A DNA stretch of 64,000 bases from Mesorhizobium ventifaucium (GCF_935822925.1 NZ_CAKXZS010000003.1:141301-205300); one strand, 5' to 3'; shown: positions 16,189 to 26,536, counted from the first letter of the stretch. Made by a program: numbers and translations. The notes: generated by a model not told the origin, from the sequence alone.

Positions 16189-17844
16189 TTATTTCTTCTG
16201 GTTGGCGTCCTGCAGGATCATCTCCGATGCCTTCTCCGCGATCATGACCACTGGAGAGTTGGTGTTGCCGGAAACGATCGTCGGCATGATCGAAGCGTCG
16301 ACGACGCGCAGGCCAGAAATGCCGTGCACCCGCAGCCGGCCGTCGACCACTGCCGTCGAGCCTCCGCCCATCTTGCAGGTGCCGACCGGGTGGAAAATCG
16401 TCGTGCCGATATCGCCGGCCTTGCGGACGAGATCTTCGTCGCTTTCATAATGTGCACCGGGCAGCAGTTCCTCAGGCGCGAAACGGGCAATTGCTTGCGC
16501 CTTCATCAAGCGGCGGGCGTGGCGGAGCGATGCCACAGCCACGGTCCTGTCTCCCTCGGTAGACAAATAGTTCGGCCGGATCTTCGGAGCCGCCTGCGGA
16601 TCGGACGCCTCCATGTGGACGGTGCCGCGGCTTTCCGGTCTGAGATTGCAGACCGAAACCGTGACCGCGGGGAAGCGATGCAGCGGCTCACCCAGCCGGT
16701 CAGTGCTCAACGGCTGGACATGGTATTCGAGGTCGGGCGTCTCCAGGCGTGGGTCGCTTCTGGCGAAGATACCAAGCTGGCTCGGCGCCATCGACAGCGG
16801 TCCGCTGCGACGCACAGCGTATTCGACGCCCATGGCCGCGCGGCTGAACAGATTGTGGTAACGCTGGTTTAGCGTCGAGGCGTTGGCGACCTTGAAGACT
16901 GTGCGGATCTGCAGATGATCCTGCAGGTTCTCACCGACGCCTTCCAGCGCGTGGCGAACCGGGATTCCTGCTGCGCCAAGCACGGCAGGCCGGCCGACGC
17001 CGGAAAGCTCGAGCAGCTTCGGCGAATTGATCGCGCCGGCGGCAAGGATCGTCTCGCCTGCCCGCGCACGATGCAGCTGGCCGCCCATGCGGAAGACAAC
17101 GCCGGTGACGCAAGCTCCGTCGAAATGCAGCTTCTCGGTCTCGGCGCCGGTGACGACGCGCAAATTCGGACGTCGCAGCGCGCTGCGCAGGAACGCCTTC
17201 GAGGTATTCCAGCGCACGCCTTTCCTCTGGTTGACTTCGAAATAGCCCGACCCTTCGTTGGTCCCGCCGTTGAAATCCTCGGTCCGGGGGATGCCGAGTT
17301 CCTCGGCAGCATCGCGGAAGGCATCGAGGATGGGCCATGACAGGCGCTGGCGCTCGACGCGCCATTCGCCACCGGCGCCGTGAAGGTCGTTGGCGCCACC
17401 AAAATGGTCCTCGGACTTGCGGAAATACGGAAGCACGTCATCCCAGCCCCAACCAGCATTTCCGGCTTGCCGCCAGCCATCATAGTCGGCCGCCTGGCCG
17501 CGCATGTAGATCATGCCGTTGATCGACGAGCAGCCGCCCAGAAGCTTGCCGCGCGGATAGCTGAGCGCACGACCGTTCAGCCCGGCCTCCGGCTCGGTCT
17601 TCATCAGCCAATCGGTGCGCGGGTTGCCCATGCAATAGAGATAGCCGATGGGAATGTTGACCCAGTGGTAGCGGTCGCTGCCGCCGGCCTCCAGAAGCAG
17701 CACGCTGATGGCTGGATTGGCCGACAGCCTATTGGCCAGCACGCAGCCGGCTGAACCCGCCCCGACGATGATGAAGTCGTAGTGGCCAAAATCGGCAGCG
17801 GTCTGTGTCAATGGGACGTCCGTTCGCTTGCCATCCTGTCCCAT
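16189..17844 (-). CDS. GMC-family FAD oxidoreductase (choline dehydrogenase-like)
   Basis: A 551-residue flavoprotein. The dinucleotide motif GAGSAG is at residues 28-33, GGSSxxNG appears as LLGGCSSINGMIYMRG, and the C-terminal active-site region HPVGTCKMGG and GNTNSPVVMIAEKAS carries the expected His and Asn. GMC enzymes oxidise primary or secondary alcohols of sugars, polyols or choline. It overlaps the kinase gene by 37 bases and is the last gene of the nine-gene minus-strand operon, where it would suit oxidation of a polyol or sugar alcohol. The exact substrate is unknown. Confidence 0.9.
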   Translation of the reverse strand: MGQDGKRTDVPLTQTAADFGHYDFIIVGAGSAGCVLANRLSANPAISVLLLEAGGSDRYHWVNIPIGYLYCMGNPRTDWLMKTEPEAGLNGRALSYPRGKLLGGCSSINGMIYMRGQAADYDGWRQAGNAGWGWDDVLPYFRKSEDHFGGANDLHGAGGEWRVERQRLSWPILDAFRDAAEELGIPRTEDFNGGTNEGSGYFEVNQRKGVRWNTSKAFLRSALRRPNLRVVTGAETEKLHFDGACVTGVVFRMGGQLHRARAGETILAAGAINSPKLLELSGVGRPAVLGAAGIPVRHALEGVGENLQDHLQIRTVFKVANASTLNQRYHNLFSRAAMGVEYAVRRSGPLSMAPSQLGIFARSDPRLETPDLEYHVQPLSTDRLGEPLHRFPAVTVSVCNLRPESRGTVHMEASDPQAAPKIRPNYLSTEGDRTVAVASLRHARRLMKAQAIARFAPEELLPGAHYESDEDLVRKAGDIGTTIFHPVGTCKMGGGSTAVVDGRLRVHGISGLRVVDASIMPTIVSGNTNSPVVMIAEKASEMILQDANQKK

Positions 17845-19322
17845 AGCGGAGCCATGGCCTGGTTGATCTCGCCATAGAGACGATAGCGCTGCTCATAGGC
17901 CGGTGCGATTGCGCTATTGGGCTGGTAGCAGCGGTCGGGCGCGGTCATCGCGGCGGCGCCCGCAGAGAAGTCGGCAAACAAGCCGACGCCTGTCCCAGCT
18001 GCAATTGCAGCTCCCAGCGCACCTGTCTCGCGGCTGCGCGCCACGGTCACCGGCACCCCCAGCACATCCGCGAATATCTGCGGCCAGACGGCGCTGCGCG
18101 AGCCGCCGCCCGAAAGAACCGCCTGGCTGACAATGGCTCCCGCTCGACCCAGCGTCTCGACATGGCGCCGATGTTCGAAGACGACGCCCTCGAACAGTGC
18201 GCGCAGCATATGCGCCCGCGTGTGCCAGCCGGCGATGCCGTAGAAACCGGCACGCGCCTTGCCGTTCTGCTGCGAGCCGAAAAGGAATGGGTGGTAGATC
18301 GGCATGTCTCCCGCGGGATCGACGGAAGCAACAAGCTCGCTGCAGATCTCGAATGGCGATGCGCCTGCCGGCGGCGCATGTTCGAAGAACTCACGCACGA
18401 TCCACTCGAGATTTGCGGCCGAAGTGGCGCTCGATTCGATGGCGAGGTAGCGCAGCGGATCGAACGTCGACAGCATGAAGATCGACGGATCGCGGATCGG
18501 CTCCTGGGTGATAACCTGATTGATGCTCCAGGTGCCGGCAATGATCGAGGCGGCGCCGGTGCTGGTGACGCCCGAACCGATGGCGCTGGCGACGACGTCG
18601 AACAGGCCCGCCACCACAGGCGTGCCCGCCCGAAGGCCGGTGGCAGCGGCGATATCGGGCGTGATATGGCCGGCAATGGCGGAGGCTTCCAGCACGCCAG
18701 GCAGCAATTCCATACAATCGTCGAGACCGTAGGCGGCCAGCAACTCAGGCTCATAGCGTCGGCCGGGCATCTGCAAAAGCCCGCAACCCGACATATCCGA
18801 AGTGTCGGTCGAGCGCGAGCCGGTGAGGCGGTTGACGACAAAATCCTTGCATAGGAAGACGGTGCCTATTCTGGCAAAAAGCGCCGGGTCATGACGCTTG
18901 AGCCACGCCAGCAGAGTCGGCGTCTGCGCCGCCCAGGGCCGTTGCAGACAGTGGACATAGGTCCGGTCACCAACCCCTGTGGCCGCCCATTCGCTGACGA
19001 TGCCGACGCCGCGCGTGTCGAGCGACTGGATGCCGAGCAGCGGGTCGCCGCCGCGGTCTAGCGCGTAGAGCCCGTTGCCGTGCCCGGCGCAGCCGATCAC
19101 CGCAATGTCGCCAGCGTCGATGCCCGATTGATCGAGGCACTGGCGGATGACCTCGACGGCGTCACGCCACAATTCACCGAGGTCCCGCTCGACATGACCT
19201 GGCTTTGGCATGCAGGAGCGGCCGTCGCGAGCGGCAAGCGCAAGCTCGCGACCGGCGGTGTCGAAGATGATGGCCTTGATGACGGTGTTCCCTGCATCAA
19301 GACCCAGAATGTATTGCTGCAT
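17808..19322 (-). CDS. FGGY-family carbohydrate kinase
   Basis: A 504-residue sugar/polyol kinase. It opens MQQYILGLDAGNTVIKAIIF (the phosphate-1 motif) and has VIGCAGHGNGLYALD, AGLFDVVASAIGSG and the adenosine motif LSGGGSRSAVWPQIFADVLG near the C-terminus. The start at 19322 follows GGGAGGAG. The family includes kinases for xylulose, glycerol, erythritol, ribulose and autoinducer-2. The neighbours (GlpD-like dehydrogenase, class I aldolase) suggest that it makes a polyol- or ketose-phosphate. It resembles the EryA and L-xylulose kinase branches more than GlpK, judging from its length and motifs. Confidence 0.88.
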   Translation of the reverse strand: MQQYILGLDAGNTVIKAIIFDTAGRELALAARDGRSCMPKPGHVERDLGELWRDAVEVIRQCLDQSGIDAGDIAVIGCAGHGNGLYALDRGGDPLLGIQSLDTRGVGIVSEWAATGVGDRTYVHCLQRPWAAQTPTLLAWLKRHDPALFARIGTVFLCKDFVVNRLTGSRSTDTSDMSGCGLLQMPGRRYEPELLAAYGLDDCMELLPGVLEASAIAGHITPDIAAATGLRAGTPVVAGLFDVVASAIGSGVTSTGAASIIAGTWSINQVITQEPIRDPSIFMLSTFDPLRYLAIESSATSAANLEWIVREFFEHAPPAGASPFEICSELVASVDPAGDMPIYHPFLFGSQQNGKARAGFYGIAGWHTRAHMLRALFEGVVFEHRRHVETLGRAGAIVSQAVLSGGGSRSAVWPQIFADVLGVPVTVARSRETGALGAAIAAGTGVGLFADFSAGAAAMTAPDRCYQPNSAIAPAYEQRYRLYGEINQAMAPLWDRMASERTSH

Positions 19323-19349
19323 TGAAGCTCCTCCCAAGCCGCCAAAAAA

Positions 19350-20192
19350 TTATTCTTGCTGGTAGAGCTCCCAGGCCGCTGCGCCGTCGGCATTCTTATG
19401 GATGATCGCCATCAATCCTCTCACGACGGCACGAGGGTTGGAATGCTGGTATATGTTGCGGCCATAGACCATGCCTGCCGCGCCTTGTGCCATCAGCGCC
19501 GCCGACTTGTCGAAGACGGCGCGCAAATCCTCCCTGCCCCCACCGCGCACAAGGACAGGACAGCGCGCCGCCGCCACGACCCGGTGGAAGTCGTTCGGAT
19601 CGGTCGTCGGATCCGCCTTGATGATATCGGCGCCCATCTCGCTGGCGAGCCGGGCCAGGGTGACGATCTTTTCGGGGTCGCCGTCGACCATGTAGCCTCC
19701 GCGCTCCGAATTGGGCAGCATCGCCAGCGGCTCGATCATCAGCGGCAGGCCGTATTTTTCGCAGTCGGCGCGAACCCGGGCGATGTTGTGGACGCATTGC
19801 CGGAACAGGTCCGGCTCGTCGGGCAGCATGAACAGATTGACGACCACGCAGGCGGCGTCCATCTCCAGCGCGCCGATCAGCGGCTCGGCTTCGTTCTGCA
19901 GGATGGCCCACATCGAGCGATGGCGGGTTTTGTTGTATGGATTGCCCATGTCTATGCGCATGACCAATGCCGGCTTGTCCTTGCCAGGCAGGGACTGCAG
20001 CAGATCGGCCTGGCCATAATTCATCTGAATGGCGTCCGGTCCCGCGGCGACCAGCTGGGCGACGACGCCAGCCATATCCTCCAGCCCTTGCAGGAACGAC
20101 GGCTCGTTGCATACGCCATGGTCGATTGCGACATCGAGACAGCGGGCCCCGCCGAACAACCGGTTCATGCGGACTTTCTTGCTGATGCGCAT
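19350..20192 (-). CDS. Class I aldolase of the DhnA/FbaB/LsrF family
   Basis: A 280-residue (beta/alpha)8 protein. CLDVAIDHGVCNEPSF is the DhnA-type start, MGADIIKADPT carries the likely Schiff-base Lys, CPVLVRGGG binds phosphate, and GAAGMVYGRNIYQHSNP is the C-terminal phosphate-binding strand. Members cleave ketose-phosphates (FbaB) or act as the autoinducer-2 thiolase (LsrF). The upstream start at 20192 is preceded by GGAG; an ATG at 20168 would give a 4-base overlap with the dehydrogenase gene and is the alternative. In context it would split a ketose-phosphate into two smaller units. Confidence 0.86.
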   Translation of the reverse strand: MRISKKVRMNRLFGGARCLDVAIDHGVCNEPSFLQGLEDMAGVVAQLVAAGPDAIQMNYGQADLLQSLPGKDKPALVMRIDMGNPYNKTRHRSMWAILQNEAEPLIGALEMDAACVVVNLFMLPDEPDLFRQCVHNIARVRADCEKYGLPLMIEPLAMLPNSERGGYMVDGDPEKIVTLARLASEMGADIIKADPTTDPNDFHRVVAAARCPVLVRGGGREDLRAVFDKSAALMAQGAAGMVYGRNIYQHSNPRAVVRGLMAIIHKNADGAAAWELYQQE

Positions 20193-21901
20193 TCGGCGCT
20201 CCTTCCTTGGTCTTTTTGGGATAGCTGGTCGAGATCGACGCCGTGCTGGCGTTGCAACAGGGCAAGGAAGTCGGTGCGCTCGAATGCCTTGCGCGCAGCG
20301 TCCCAGCTCTTTTCGACAGCGAGAATATCGAGAACCGCATCGAGAAGGTCGGAAGAGAGAGCACCGGTGATGGCGATTGTCGTGCGGCGAAGCAGCAGGT
20401 CCTCCAGCTGTTCGACATATTCATTGGCGATGAGATACTGAATCTCCCGGGCCGAGTAGGCGTTGCCGGGCAAGAACTCGTCATGTCCCGCTGCCATATG
20501 GGCGGCGACGGCATCCGCCGCGGTACCGTAGCGCTCGAACAGGCTGCGCATTCGGTCAAGCGACAGGCCATGCGCCGCCGCGCGTTCTGCGCACCATTTT
20601 TCGGGGGCCATGGGAAAATGCCGGCCGCCGCCGATCGGCATGTTTTGGGTGCCGACGATGCGCTGTCGGCACAATCGCTCGAGCACGATATTCGCTGCCA
20701 GTTCGCCGAACGAGCGGAAGGTTGTCCATTTCCCGCCGATCATGCAGAGCGTCGGCGGCACTATACCGGCGCCCTCGATGAGCTCGCAGAAATGATCGCG
20801 GGGAATGCGCCCGGTAAAACTGTCCTGGCTTTTTGGCAGTGGCCTCACCCCGGTGAACTGAAAGACGATGTCGGTGTCAGCGATCTCGATCTCGGGAAAC
20901 ACGAAGGACAGGGACTGCCGTATGTATTGCCGCTCGTCATCCACACAGCGCGCCTGGTCGGGATCGTCGACACGGATATCCGTCGAGCCGACCAGCACAT
21001 TGCCGAGATAGGGGAACAGGATGCAGATCCGGCCGTCCTCGTTCTCGTAATAGATCATGTGGCTGGCGAGCGCGTCGTGAAGCTCGCGATTATCGACGAT
21101 CAGATGCGAACCTTTGGTGCCGCCCATGAGCTTCGGCGCAATGGCTCCGATCGCCGAATTGGTCAGGTCGATCCAGCCGCCTGTGGCGTTGACGACGAGC
21201 CGCGGCTTAACGGCGACCGTTTCGCCAGACAGTCCATCGTTAAGCGCCAGGCTCGCGTCACCGAGCGATACGCGTGCATAGTTGAGCGCTCGAGCGGACG
21301 GTTTTTGGTTCATGGTGTCACGCAGCATCTCGGTGCCCAGCCGCTCGGGGTGGCTGACCCAGGCGTCATAGTATGTCGCCGAATTGCGGATAGCAGGATT
21401 GATCGCAGGCCAGACCTTGAGCGTTTCAGCGCGGCTCCTGAATTTATGCGTCGGGACGATACGCCGTGCGGCGGTGAAGAAGTCATACATGGCCAGGCCG
21501 GTCTTGATGACCAATGCGCCGCGCCGACCCGGACGACGGCTTAGCCCAAGGAAGCGGAATGCGCCATTTGCTATGCCTGAGAACAGGTCGAAGATTGGCA
21601 CTGTGGTTGGCAGTGGCGCAACGTAATGCGGCGCGTTCTTCAACAACCGATCGCGTTCGTGCAGAGATTCGCGGACCAGCTTGAACTCGCCGTTTTCAAG
21701 GTAGCGCAAGCCGCCATGAACCATGCGCGAGAGGGCTGCGCTGGCGCCGCCACAATAATCGCCCTTTTCCGCGAGCAGCACATCGACGCCCTGCAAAGCG
21801 AGTTCGCGAAACACGCTGATGCCGTTAATGCCGCCGCCTATGACGAGGACGTCAACCTCGGGGTTCTCGCGCAAGCCGGCGATCGTCTGGATTCGATTCA
21901 T
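20165..21901 (-). CDS. FAD-dependent glycerol-3-phosphate dehydrogenase-like enzyme (GlpD/EryB type)
   Basis: A 578-residue flavoprotein with GGGINGIS at residues 22-29, RMVHGGLRYLENGEFKLV and FTGVRPLPKSQDSFTGRIPR, and the GlpD C-terminal helical domain (ending DLLLRRTTIAITG). GlpD feeds electrons to quinone while oxidising glycerol-3-phosphate. The close relative EryB oxidises erythritol-4-phosphate. Lying next to an FGGY kinase and an aldolase, this one probably oxidises the polyol-phosphate made by the kinase. The Ser/Ala-rich last 12 residues overlap the aldolase start. Confidence 0.88.
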   Translation of the reverse strand: MNRIQTIAGLRENPEVDVLVIGGGINGISVFRELALQGVDVLLAEKGDYCGGASAALSRMVHGGLRYLENGEFKLVRESLHERDRLLKNAPHYVAPLPTTVPIFDLFSGIANGAFRFLGLSRRPGRRGALVIKTGLAMYDFFTAARRIVPTHKFRSRAETLKVWPAINPAIRNSATYYDAWVSHPERLGTEMLRDTMNQKPSARALNYARVSLGDASLALNDGLSGETVAVKPRLVVNATGGWIDLTNSAIGAIAPKLMGGTKGSHLIVDNRELHDALASHMIYYENEDGRICILFPYLGNVLVGSTDIRVDDPDQARCVDDERQYIRQSLSFVFPEIEIADTDIVFQFTGVRPLPKSQDSFTGRIPRDHFCELIEGAGIVPPTLCMIGGKWTTFRSFGELAANIVLERLCRQRIVGTQNMPIGGGRHFPMAPEKWCAERAAAHGLSLDRMRSLFERYGTAADAVAAHMAAGHDEFLPGNAYSAREIQYLIANEYVEQLEDLLLRRTTIAITGALSSDLLDAVLDILAVEKSWDAARKAFERTDFLALLQRQHGVDLDQLSQKDQGRSAECASARKSA

Positions 21902-21919
21902 CTCAGGACGCGCTTTCGA

Positions 21920-22915
21920 TCACGCGTCTATGGCTACGAGATGCCCGGCCACCGCCGCATCGATGGCGCTCAGTTCCGCCGCGCTCAGTAAGATCTCCCC
22001 TGCCCTGGCGTTGTCGAGCGCCTGCGTCGCGTTTCGCGCTCCACACAACGCGAAGGTGATGCCGGGCTGCGCCAGCGTCCAGGCGATGACTATCTGCGCC
22101 ATGCTTGCCTGGTGGATCTCGGCGACCGGGGTCAGGGCAAGTTTCAACGCGGCTACCTTGCGCCGGTTGGCCTGAGAGAAGCGCGGATTGTCTTTGCGCT
22201 GGTCGTCGCCGCTGAACTCACGCGCCGGATCCATGGCGCCTGAGAGCAGGCCGAGCGCGAGCGACGAGTAACTGAGCGCAGCAACCTGATGCTGGCGCGC
22301 GATCGGCAGCAATGTCTGCTCAATCTCGCGATCCAGCATCGAATATCTTTCCTGGATCGCGTCGAGCTGGCCAGCGGCTAGATACTGCTGCAGCTCGGCA
22401 GCATCTAGATTGCTTGCGCCGATGGCGCGGATCTTGCCAGCGGATTTGAGGCGTTCGAGCGCTTCCATTGTTTCGGCAATGGGGGTCGTCGGGTCCTGCC
22501 AGTGGGTAATGTAGAGATCGATATAGTCGGTGCCGAGCCGCCGCAGGCTCTGTTCCACTTCATAAGCGATGCCGTCGGCGCCGAGATATCGGTTCACCGG
22601 CGTTCCATCCTGATCGAAGAAGTGGTTGCCCTTTTTCGAATGCCAGTTCAGGCCACATTTGCTGGCGATAACCGCCCGGTCGCGCCGGCCCTTGATGGCC
22701 TTGCCGACGATCTCTTCGCTGCGGCCGAGACCGTAAGCCGGCGCGGTGTCGATCAATGAGACGCCGGCATCGATGGACGCCCGGATGGCGGCGATCGATT
22801 CTGCTTCATCGGTGCCACCCCACATCCAGCCGCCGATGGCCCAGGTGCCTAGGCCCACCGTCGAAGCGACAACGCCGGACTTGCCGATTGAGCGGGTGAT
22901 TTGTCGAGAATTCAT
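21920..22915 (-). CDS. Aldo/keto reductase
   Basis: A 331-residue (beta/alpha)8 NADPH-dependent reductase. The catalytic tetrad is visible: Asp in LIDTAPAYGLG, the Tyr of the same segment, Lys in VIASKCGLNW and His in LYITHWQDP. It sits between the SorC regulator (4-base ATGA overlap) and the GlpD-like gene. In a polyol/ketose pathway it could reduce or oxidise an aldehyde released by the aldolase, or interconvert sugar and polyol. Confidence 0.88.
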   Translation of the reverse strand: MNSRQITRSIGKSGVVASTVGLGTWAIGGWMWGGTDEAESIAAIRASIDAGVSLIDTAPAYGLGRSEEIVGKAIKGRRDRAVIASKCGLNWHSKKGNHFFDQDGTPVNRYLGADGIAYEVEQSLRRLGTDYIDLYITHWQDPTTPIAETMEALERLKSAGKIRAIGASNLDAAELQQYLAAGQLDAIQERYSMLDREIEQTLLPIARQHQVAALSYSSLALGLLSGAMDPAREFSGDDQRKDNPRFSQANRRKVAALKLALTPVAEIHQASMAQIVIAWTLAQPGITFALCGARNATQALDNARAGEILLSAAELSAIDAAVAGHLVAIDA

Positions 22916-23892
22916 GCTGCATTTCCTTCGGCGAGCTCGAGGATCTTCAAGCCGGTGGTTTCGTCGGTGACGAGAGTATCGAGGTGAGAGCCGCGCATGG
23001 CACTGAGGATCGGGACCACCTTGCTGGCGCCGCTTGCGACCCCGATCGACTGCGGAATGGTCGCGAATTCCTCAAGCGTCAGCGAGACCAGTGAGCGGTT
23101 GAGGCTGTAGTCGGCGAGCTTGCCTTCGCTGTCGATGAGATGGGCGAGCAGCTCGCCCGCCGCGCCCGAGCGCTCGATGGCCAGCCGGTCGGCGCTCGAC
23201 GACGGGTGCAGATCGTAGTAGCTTGAATCGTGAGCCAGGATGGAGCCGATGCCGACGACCGCAAGCGTTGCTTCGCGCGCCTTGTTGAAGACATCCGAAA
23301 CCGCCCGCACGCCCATCAGCATGTCGCGTTGGGCCGGGCTGTCGGCAAACAGCGGCGCGTGAACCTGATAGGCGCGGCCGCCGAGCTTGTCGGCCATCAG
23401 AGACGCGACATGATTGACGTCGGTGTAATGCTTGCCCTGGACCAGGCCGGTGGCGGGAACAACCTCGACGTCGTAGCTGCGGCTCGGCTTGAGGCCGGCG
23501 ACGACGGCACTCACCCCCTTGCCCCCGGTGATGGAAATCGTGTCGCCGTTCTTGATCGTCTCGAGCACCAGCCTGGCTGCGGCCTCACCGACACGCTGAA
23601 GCGCAGTCTGCGGATTGTCCGAAACGGAGGGGACGACCACAGCCCTTTGGAGTCCACCTATCGCGACAAGTCGCGCCTCGATGTCGATCAGTTGCTCGAC
23701 CGGTGACTTGATCTTGATCTCGACAAGCCCGAGTTGATGACCGCGTTTGATGAGGCGGTTGACGGTGGCATGCGAGATGCCGAGCTCCTTGGCGATTTCC
23801 GCCTGCGTCTTGGCTTCCATGTAATGAAGCACAAGCGCCTGATACATCTGGCGGACGATCGTGACGTCGTCCCGCGAATTGGTTGGTGACAT
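22912..23892 (-). CDS. SorC-family sugar-binding transcriptional regulator
   Basis: A 326-residue regulator. The N-terminal helix-turn-helix is AEIAKELGISHATVNRLIKRG; the rest is the SorC/DeoR-like sugar-phosphate-binding domain (VVVPSVSDNPQTALQRVGEA, ISITGGKGVSAVVAGL, ending TGLKILELAEG). Family members such as SorC, LsrR and EryD respond to phosphorylated sugars. It is encoded inside the operon it probably controls, and the perfect palindrome at 27755-27766 is a candidate operator. Confidence 0.9.
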   Translation of the reverse strand: MSPTNSRDDVTIVRQMYQALVLHYMEAKTQAEIAKELGISHATVNRLIKRGHQLGLVEIKIKSPVEQLIDIEARLVAIGGLQRAVVVPSVSDNPQTALQRVGEAAARLVLETIKNGDTISITGGKGVSAVVAGLKPSRSYDVEVVPATGLVQGKHYTDVNHVASLMADKLGGRAYQVHAPLFADSPAQRDMLMGVRAVSDVFNKAREATLAVVGIGSILAHDSSYYDLHPSSSADRLAIERSGAAGELLAHLIDSEGKLADYSLNRSLVSLTLEEFATIPQSIGVASGASKVVPILSAMRGSHLDTLVTDETTGLKILELAEGNAA

Positions 23893-23920
23893 GATGGATG
23901 CTCAAATCTCGCGCTGCTGC

Positions 23921-24910
23921 TCAGGATTTCCTGCGGTGCAGAAAGTGGTCGATCGACACCGCCGCGAGCAGGATGCATCCCTTGATCATGTCCTGCCAAT
24001 AAACTGAAACGTCTAGCAGGATCAGCGAACTTGTGACGACCGAGAGCAGCGCCATGCCCAGTATGGCGCCGAAGATCGTGCCCGAGCCGCCATTGAGCGA
24101 TGCTCCGCCAATCACTGCCGCGGCGATGATGTTGAGCTCCATGCCAGCGCCGAAGGTCGGGGTCGCAGCGCCAAAGCGTGACATATAGATGACGCCGGCA
24201 AAGCCCGCGAGGGTGGAGCAGAGAACCGTGACCCAGAATTTGACCTGCTTGGTCTTGATGCCCGAAAATTGGGCCGCCTTCTCGTTGCTGCCGGTGTAGA
24301 AGACCTTGCGGAAGGCCGTGGCACGCCGAAGCAGAAAATCGAAGATGGCCACGACCACGATAAATATGACGATGACATAAGGTACATTGCCGAAGCTGCC
24401 CTGGCCGATCGCCTTGAACCCTGGTGGCAGGGTGAACAGCGACAGCGGGGTTCCCTTGGTGATGACAAGGCAGAGACCGCGCACGATCACCATCGCCGCC
24501 AGCGATGTGATGAAATGATTGAGCCCGATAACGGTCACGAAGAAGCCCATCACCGCGCCGATCAGCGCGCTGGCGCCTATGCCTAGGAGGCTCGCGGTCC
24601 ACGGTTCCAGACCCATCAGGAACAGAGCGCCTGACACGACCATGGAGAAGCAGACCACCGACCCGACGGAAAGGTCGATGCCGCCGACAATCAGGAGTAT
24701 CGTCATGCCGACCACGACGATGCCTTCAATGGAGAAGCTCATCAGCATGGCGCGGAAATTTCCCCAGGTCAGGAAATGCGGCGAAGCGAATGTCATGGCG
24801 ACGCACAGCGCCAGCATGATTGCGATCAGCCCCGCCTCGCGCATTGACCCAAGACGCAGCCAGTTGCGCCCGCCAAGCCCGGGGCTGCTCGCCTTGATTT
24901 CAGCGTCCAT
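23921..24910 (-). CDS. Sugar ABC permease (RbsC-like)
   Basis: A 329-residue inner-membrane permease with GMTILLIVGGIDLSVGSVVC, INPF-like NHFITSLAAMVIVRGL and AAVIGGASLNGGSGTIFGAI, all typical of CUT2 (ribose/xylose-type) permeases. The start at 24910 has a strong GGAGGAA site; a start ten codons earlier overlaps the ATPase gene. There is a single permease gene, so it would act as a homodimer, as in RbsABC. Confidence 0.9.
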   Translation of the reverse strand: MDAEIKASSPGLGGRNWLRLGSMREAGLIAIMLALCVAMTFASPHFLTWGNFRAMLMSFSIEGIVVVGMTILLIVGGIDLSVGSVVCFSMVVSGALFLMGLEPWTASLLGIGASALIGAVMGFFVTVIGLNHFITSLAAMVIVRGLCLVITKGTPLSLFTLPPGFKAIGQGSFGNVPYVIVIFIVVVAIFDFLLRRATAFRKVFYTGSNEKAAQFSGIKTKQVKFWVTVLCSTLAGFAGVIYMSRFGAATPTFGAGMELNIIAAAVIGGASLNGGSGTIFGAILGMALLSVVTSSLILLDVSVYWQDMIKGCILLAAVSIDHFLHRRKS

Positions 24911-24929
24911 GAGGGTTCCTCCGGTCTGT

Positions 24930-26471
24930 CTAAGCGACATTCTGAACCTGCCTTGCGTTTGATTGTTGCTGCCGGAGACCCGAAGCCAGCAGCATGATTG
25001 CCTCTTCAGTCAATTCGTCCGCTCCCAGTTCGCCGACGATGGCGCCTTCGTGTATGACAAGCACCCGGTCGCTGAGTCCGATCAATTCCGGAAGCTCGGA
25101 TGAAATCACGATGACGCCGACGCCCCGCTCGGCGAGATCGCGAAGCAGGCGATGAATTTCCACCTTGGCGCCGACATCGACGCCGCGTGTGGGCTCGTCC
25201 AGAACGACCACTTTGGGGCCGACCGAAAGAAGCCTGGCGATGGCGACTTTCTGCTGATTGCCACCGCTGAGCGTCGACACCTGAGTCTCGATGCCGCCCA
25301 TGCGCACACCGTGGCGCTCGACCAGGTCGGTGGCTTGCTTTGCCTCGGCGCGGCGATCGAGCAGCCCAAGCGGCGTGGTCAGCTTCCGAAGGTCCAGCGC
25401 GGAGATGTTCGAGGCAACCGACAGGTCCAGGAACAGGCCAGACGCCTTGCGGTCCTCCGAGAGGTAGACCAGGCCCGCGCGCACTGCATCGCTGTAGGTC
25501 CTGATGCTGACCGGCTCGCCATTGAGTTCGACCGATCCCGACACTTTCGGGCGCAAGCCGCAAACGGTCTGGACCATCTCGCTGCGGCCGGCGCCAATCA
25601 ACCCGCCGATGCCAAGAATTTCGCCTGTTCGAAGCGTGAAACTAACGCCGGCGGAACCCTGTCGATAGGAGAGATTTTCGACCGACAGCACAGGGCGGTC
25701 GGTACGCCGTTCAGGCGAGAGCTTTTCGGGATAGAGCTGCGTGATTTCGCGGCCGACCATCTTGCGCACGACATCATTGGGAGTGACCGAAGCGATAGAA
25801 TCGGTCGCTACATATCTGCCGTCACGAAAGACCGTGACGCGGTCGCACAGGCTGAAGATCTCGGCCATGCGATGGCTGATGTAGATGATTGAAATTCCGC
25901 GCGCCTTGAGATCGCGGACGATTGCGAAAAGCCGCTGCGCCTCGGTCTCGGTCAGCGCGGCCGTCGGCTCGTCGAGCATCAACACCCGGCAGTCGAGCGT
26001 CAGCGCCTTGGCGATTTCTACAAGTTGCTGGTTGGAAATCGAAAGGTCGGCGACCGGCGTCTCGACCGGGATCGGCGCCAGCAGGTCCATTATCTTCTGC
26101 GCATCGGCGTAGAGCCGGCGAAAATTCATCAGCGGCGCGCGCCGACTGTTGATGGCCGCCATGAGGATATTCTCGGCGACCGTGGCATCCTGGCAGAGCG
26201 CGATTTCCTGATGGACGAGGCCTATGCCAAGCCGCTGCGCGGCGGATGGCGATGTAATGGTGACGTTCTTGCCTTCGAGACGAATGGCGCCTTCGTCAGG
26301 TTGCACAATGCCGGCGATGATATTCATCAGCGTGGACTTGCCCGCGCCATTCTCGCCGCACAGCGCGTGAATTTCGCCCCGCCGCAGCGTGAAATCGACC
26401 CGTGTCAGCGCTTTGATGGCGCCGAAGGATTTCGAGACGTCGCGGATTTCAAGAATGGCGGCGGCAGTCAC
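24930..26471 (-). CDS. Sugar ABC transporter ATPase with two nucleotide-binding domains (RbsA-like)
   Basis: A 513-residue double ATPase. Domain 1 has Walker [10 protein letters not shown] and Walker [12 protein letters not shown]. Domain 2 has the degenerate [10 protein letters not shown] typical of RbsA/MglA, with signature LSGGNQQKV and [19 protein letters not shown] at 26471, preceded by GGGGGACG, is the likely start; the longer ATG frame would add over 50 unrelated residues. It is separated from the binding-protein gene by a 103-base spacer with a strong hairpin. Confidence 0.9.
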   Translation of the reverse strand: MTAAAILEIRDVSKSFGAIKALTRVDFTLRRGEIHALCGENGAGKSTLMNIIAGIVQPDEGAIRLEGKNVTITSPSAAQRLGIGLVHQEIALCQDATVAENILMAAINSRRAPLMNFRRLYADAQKIMDLLAPIPVETPVADLSISNQQLVEIAKALTLDCRVLMLDEPTAALTETEAQRLFAIVRDLKARGISIIYISHRMAEIFSLCDRVTVFRDGRYVATDSIASVTPNDVVRKMVGREITQLYPEKLSPERRTDRPVLSVENLSYRQGSAGVSFTLRTGEILGIGGLIGAGRSEMVQTVCGLRPKVSGSVELNGEPVSIRTYSDAVRAGLVYLSEDRKASGLFLDLSVASNISALDLRKLTTPLGLLDRRAEAKQATDLVERHGVRMGGIETQVSTLSGGNQQKVAIARLLSVGPKVVVLDEPTRGVDVGAKVEIHRLLRDLAERGVGVIVISSELPELIGLSDRVLVIHEGAIVGELGADELTEEAIMLLASGLRQQQSNARQVQNVA

Positions 26472-26514
26472 TCCGTCCCCCTGCAGCGTTGAAATTGATG
26501 ATATGGCCCGGGTC

Positions 26515-26536
26515 GACGGGGCGCGAGCGCCCCGTC
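26515..26536 (-). other. Intercistronic hairpin between binding protein and ATPase genes
   Basis: GACGGGGCGC and GCGCCCCGTC are perfect 10-bp arms with a 2-base centre. The hairpin lies between the sugar binding-protein gene and the rest of the operon. As with the similar hairpins at 7654-7682 and 30790-30821, it probably keeps the binding-protein message more abundant. No T-run follows. Confidence 0.65.
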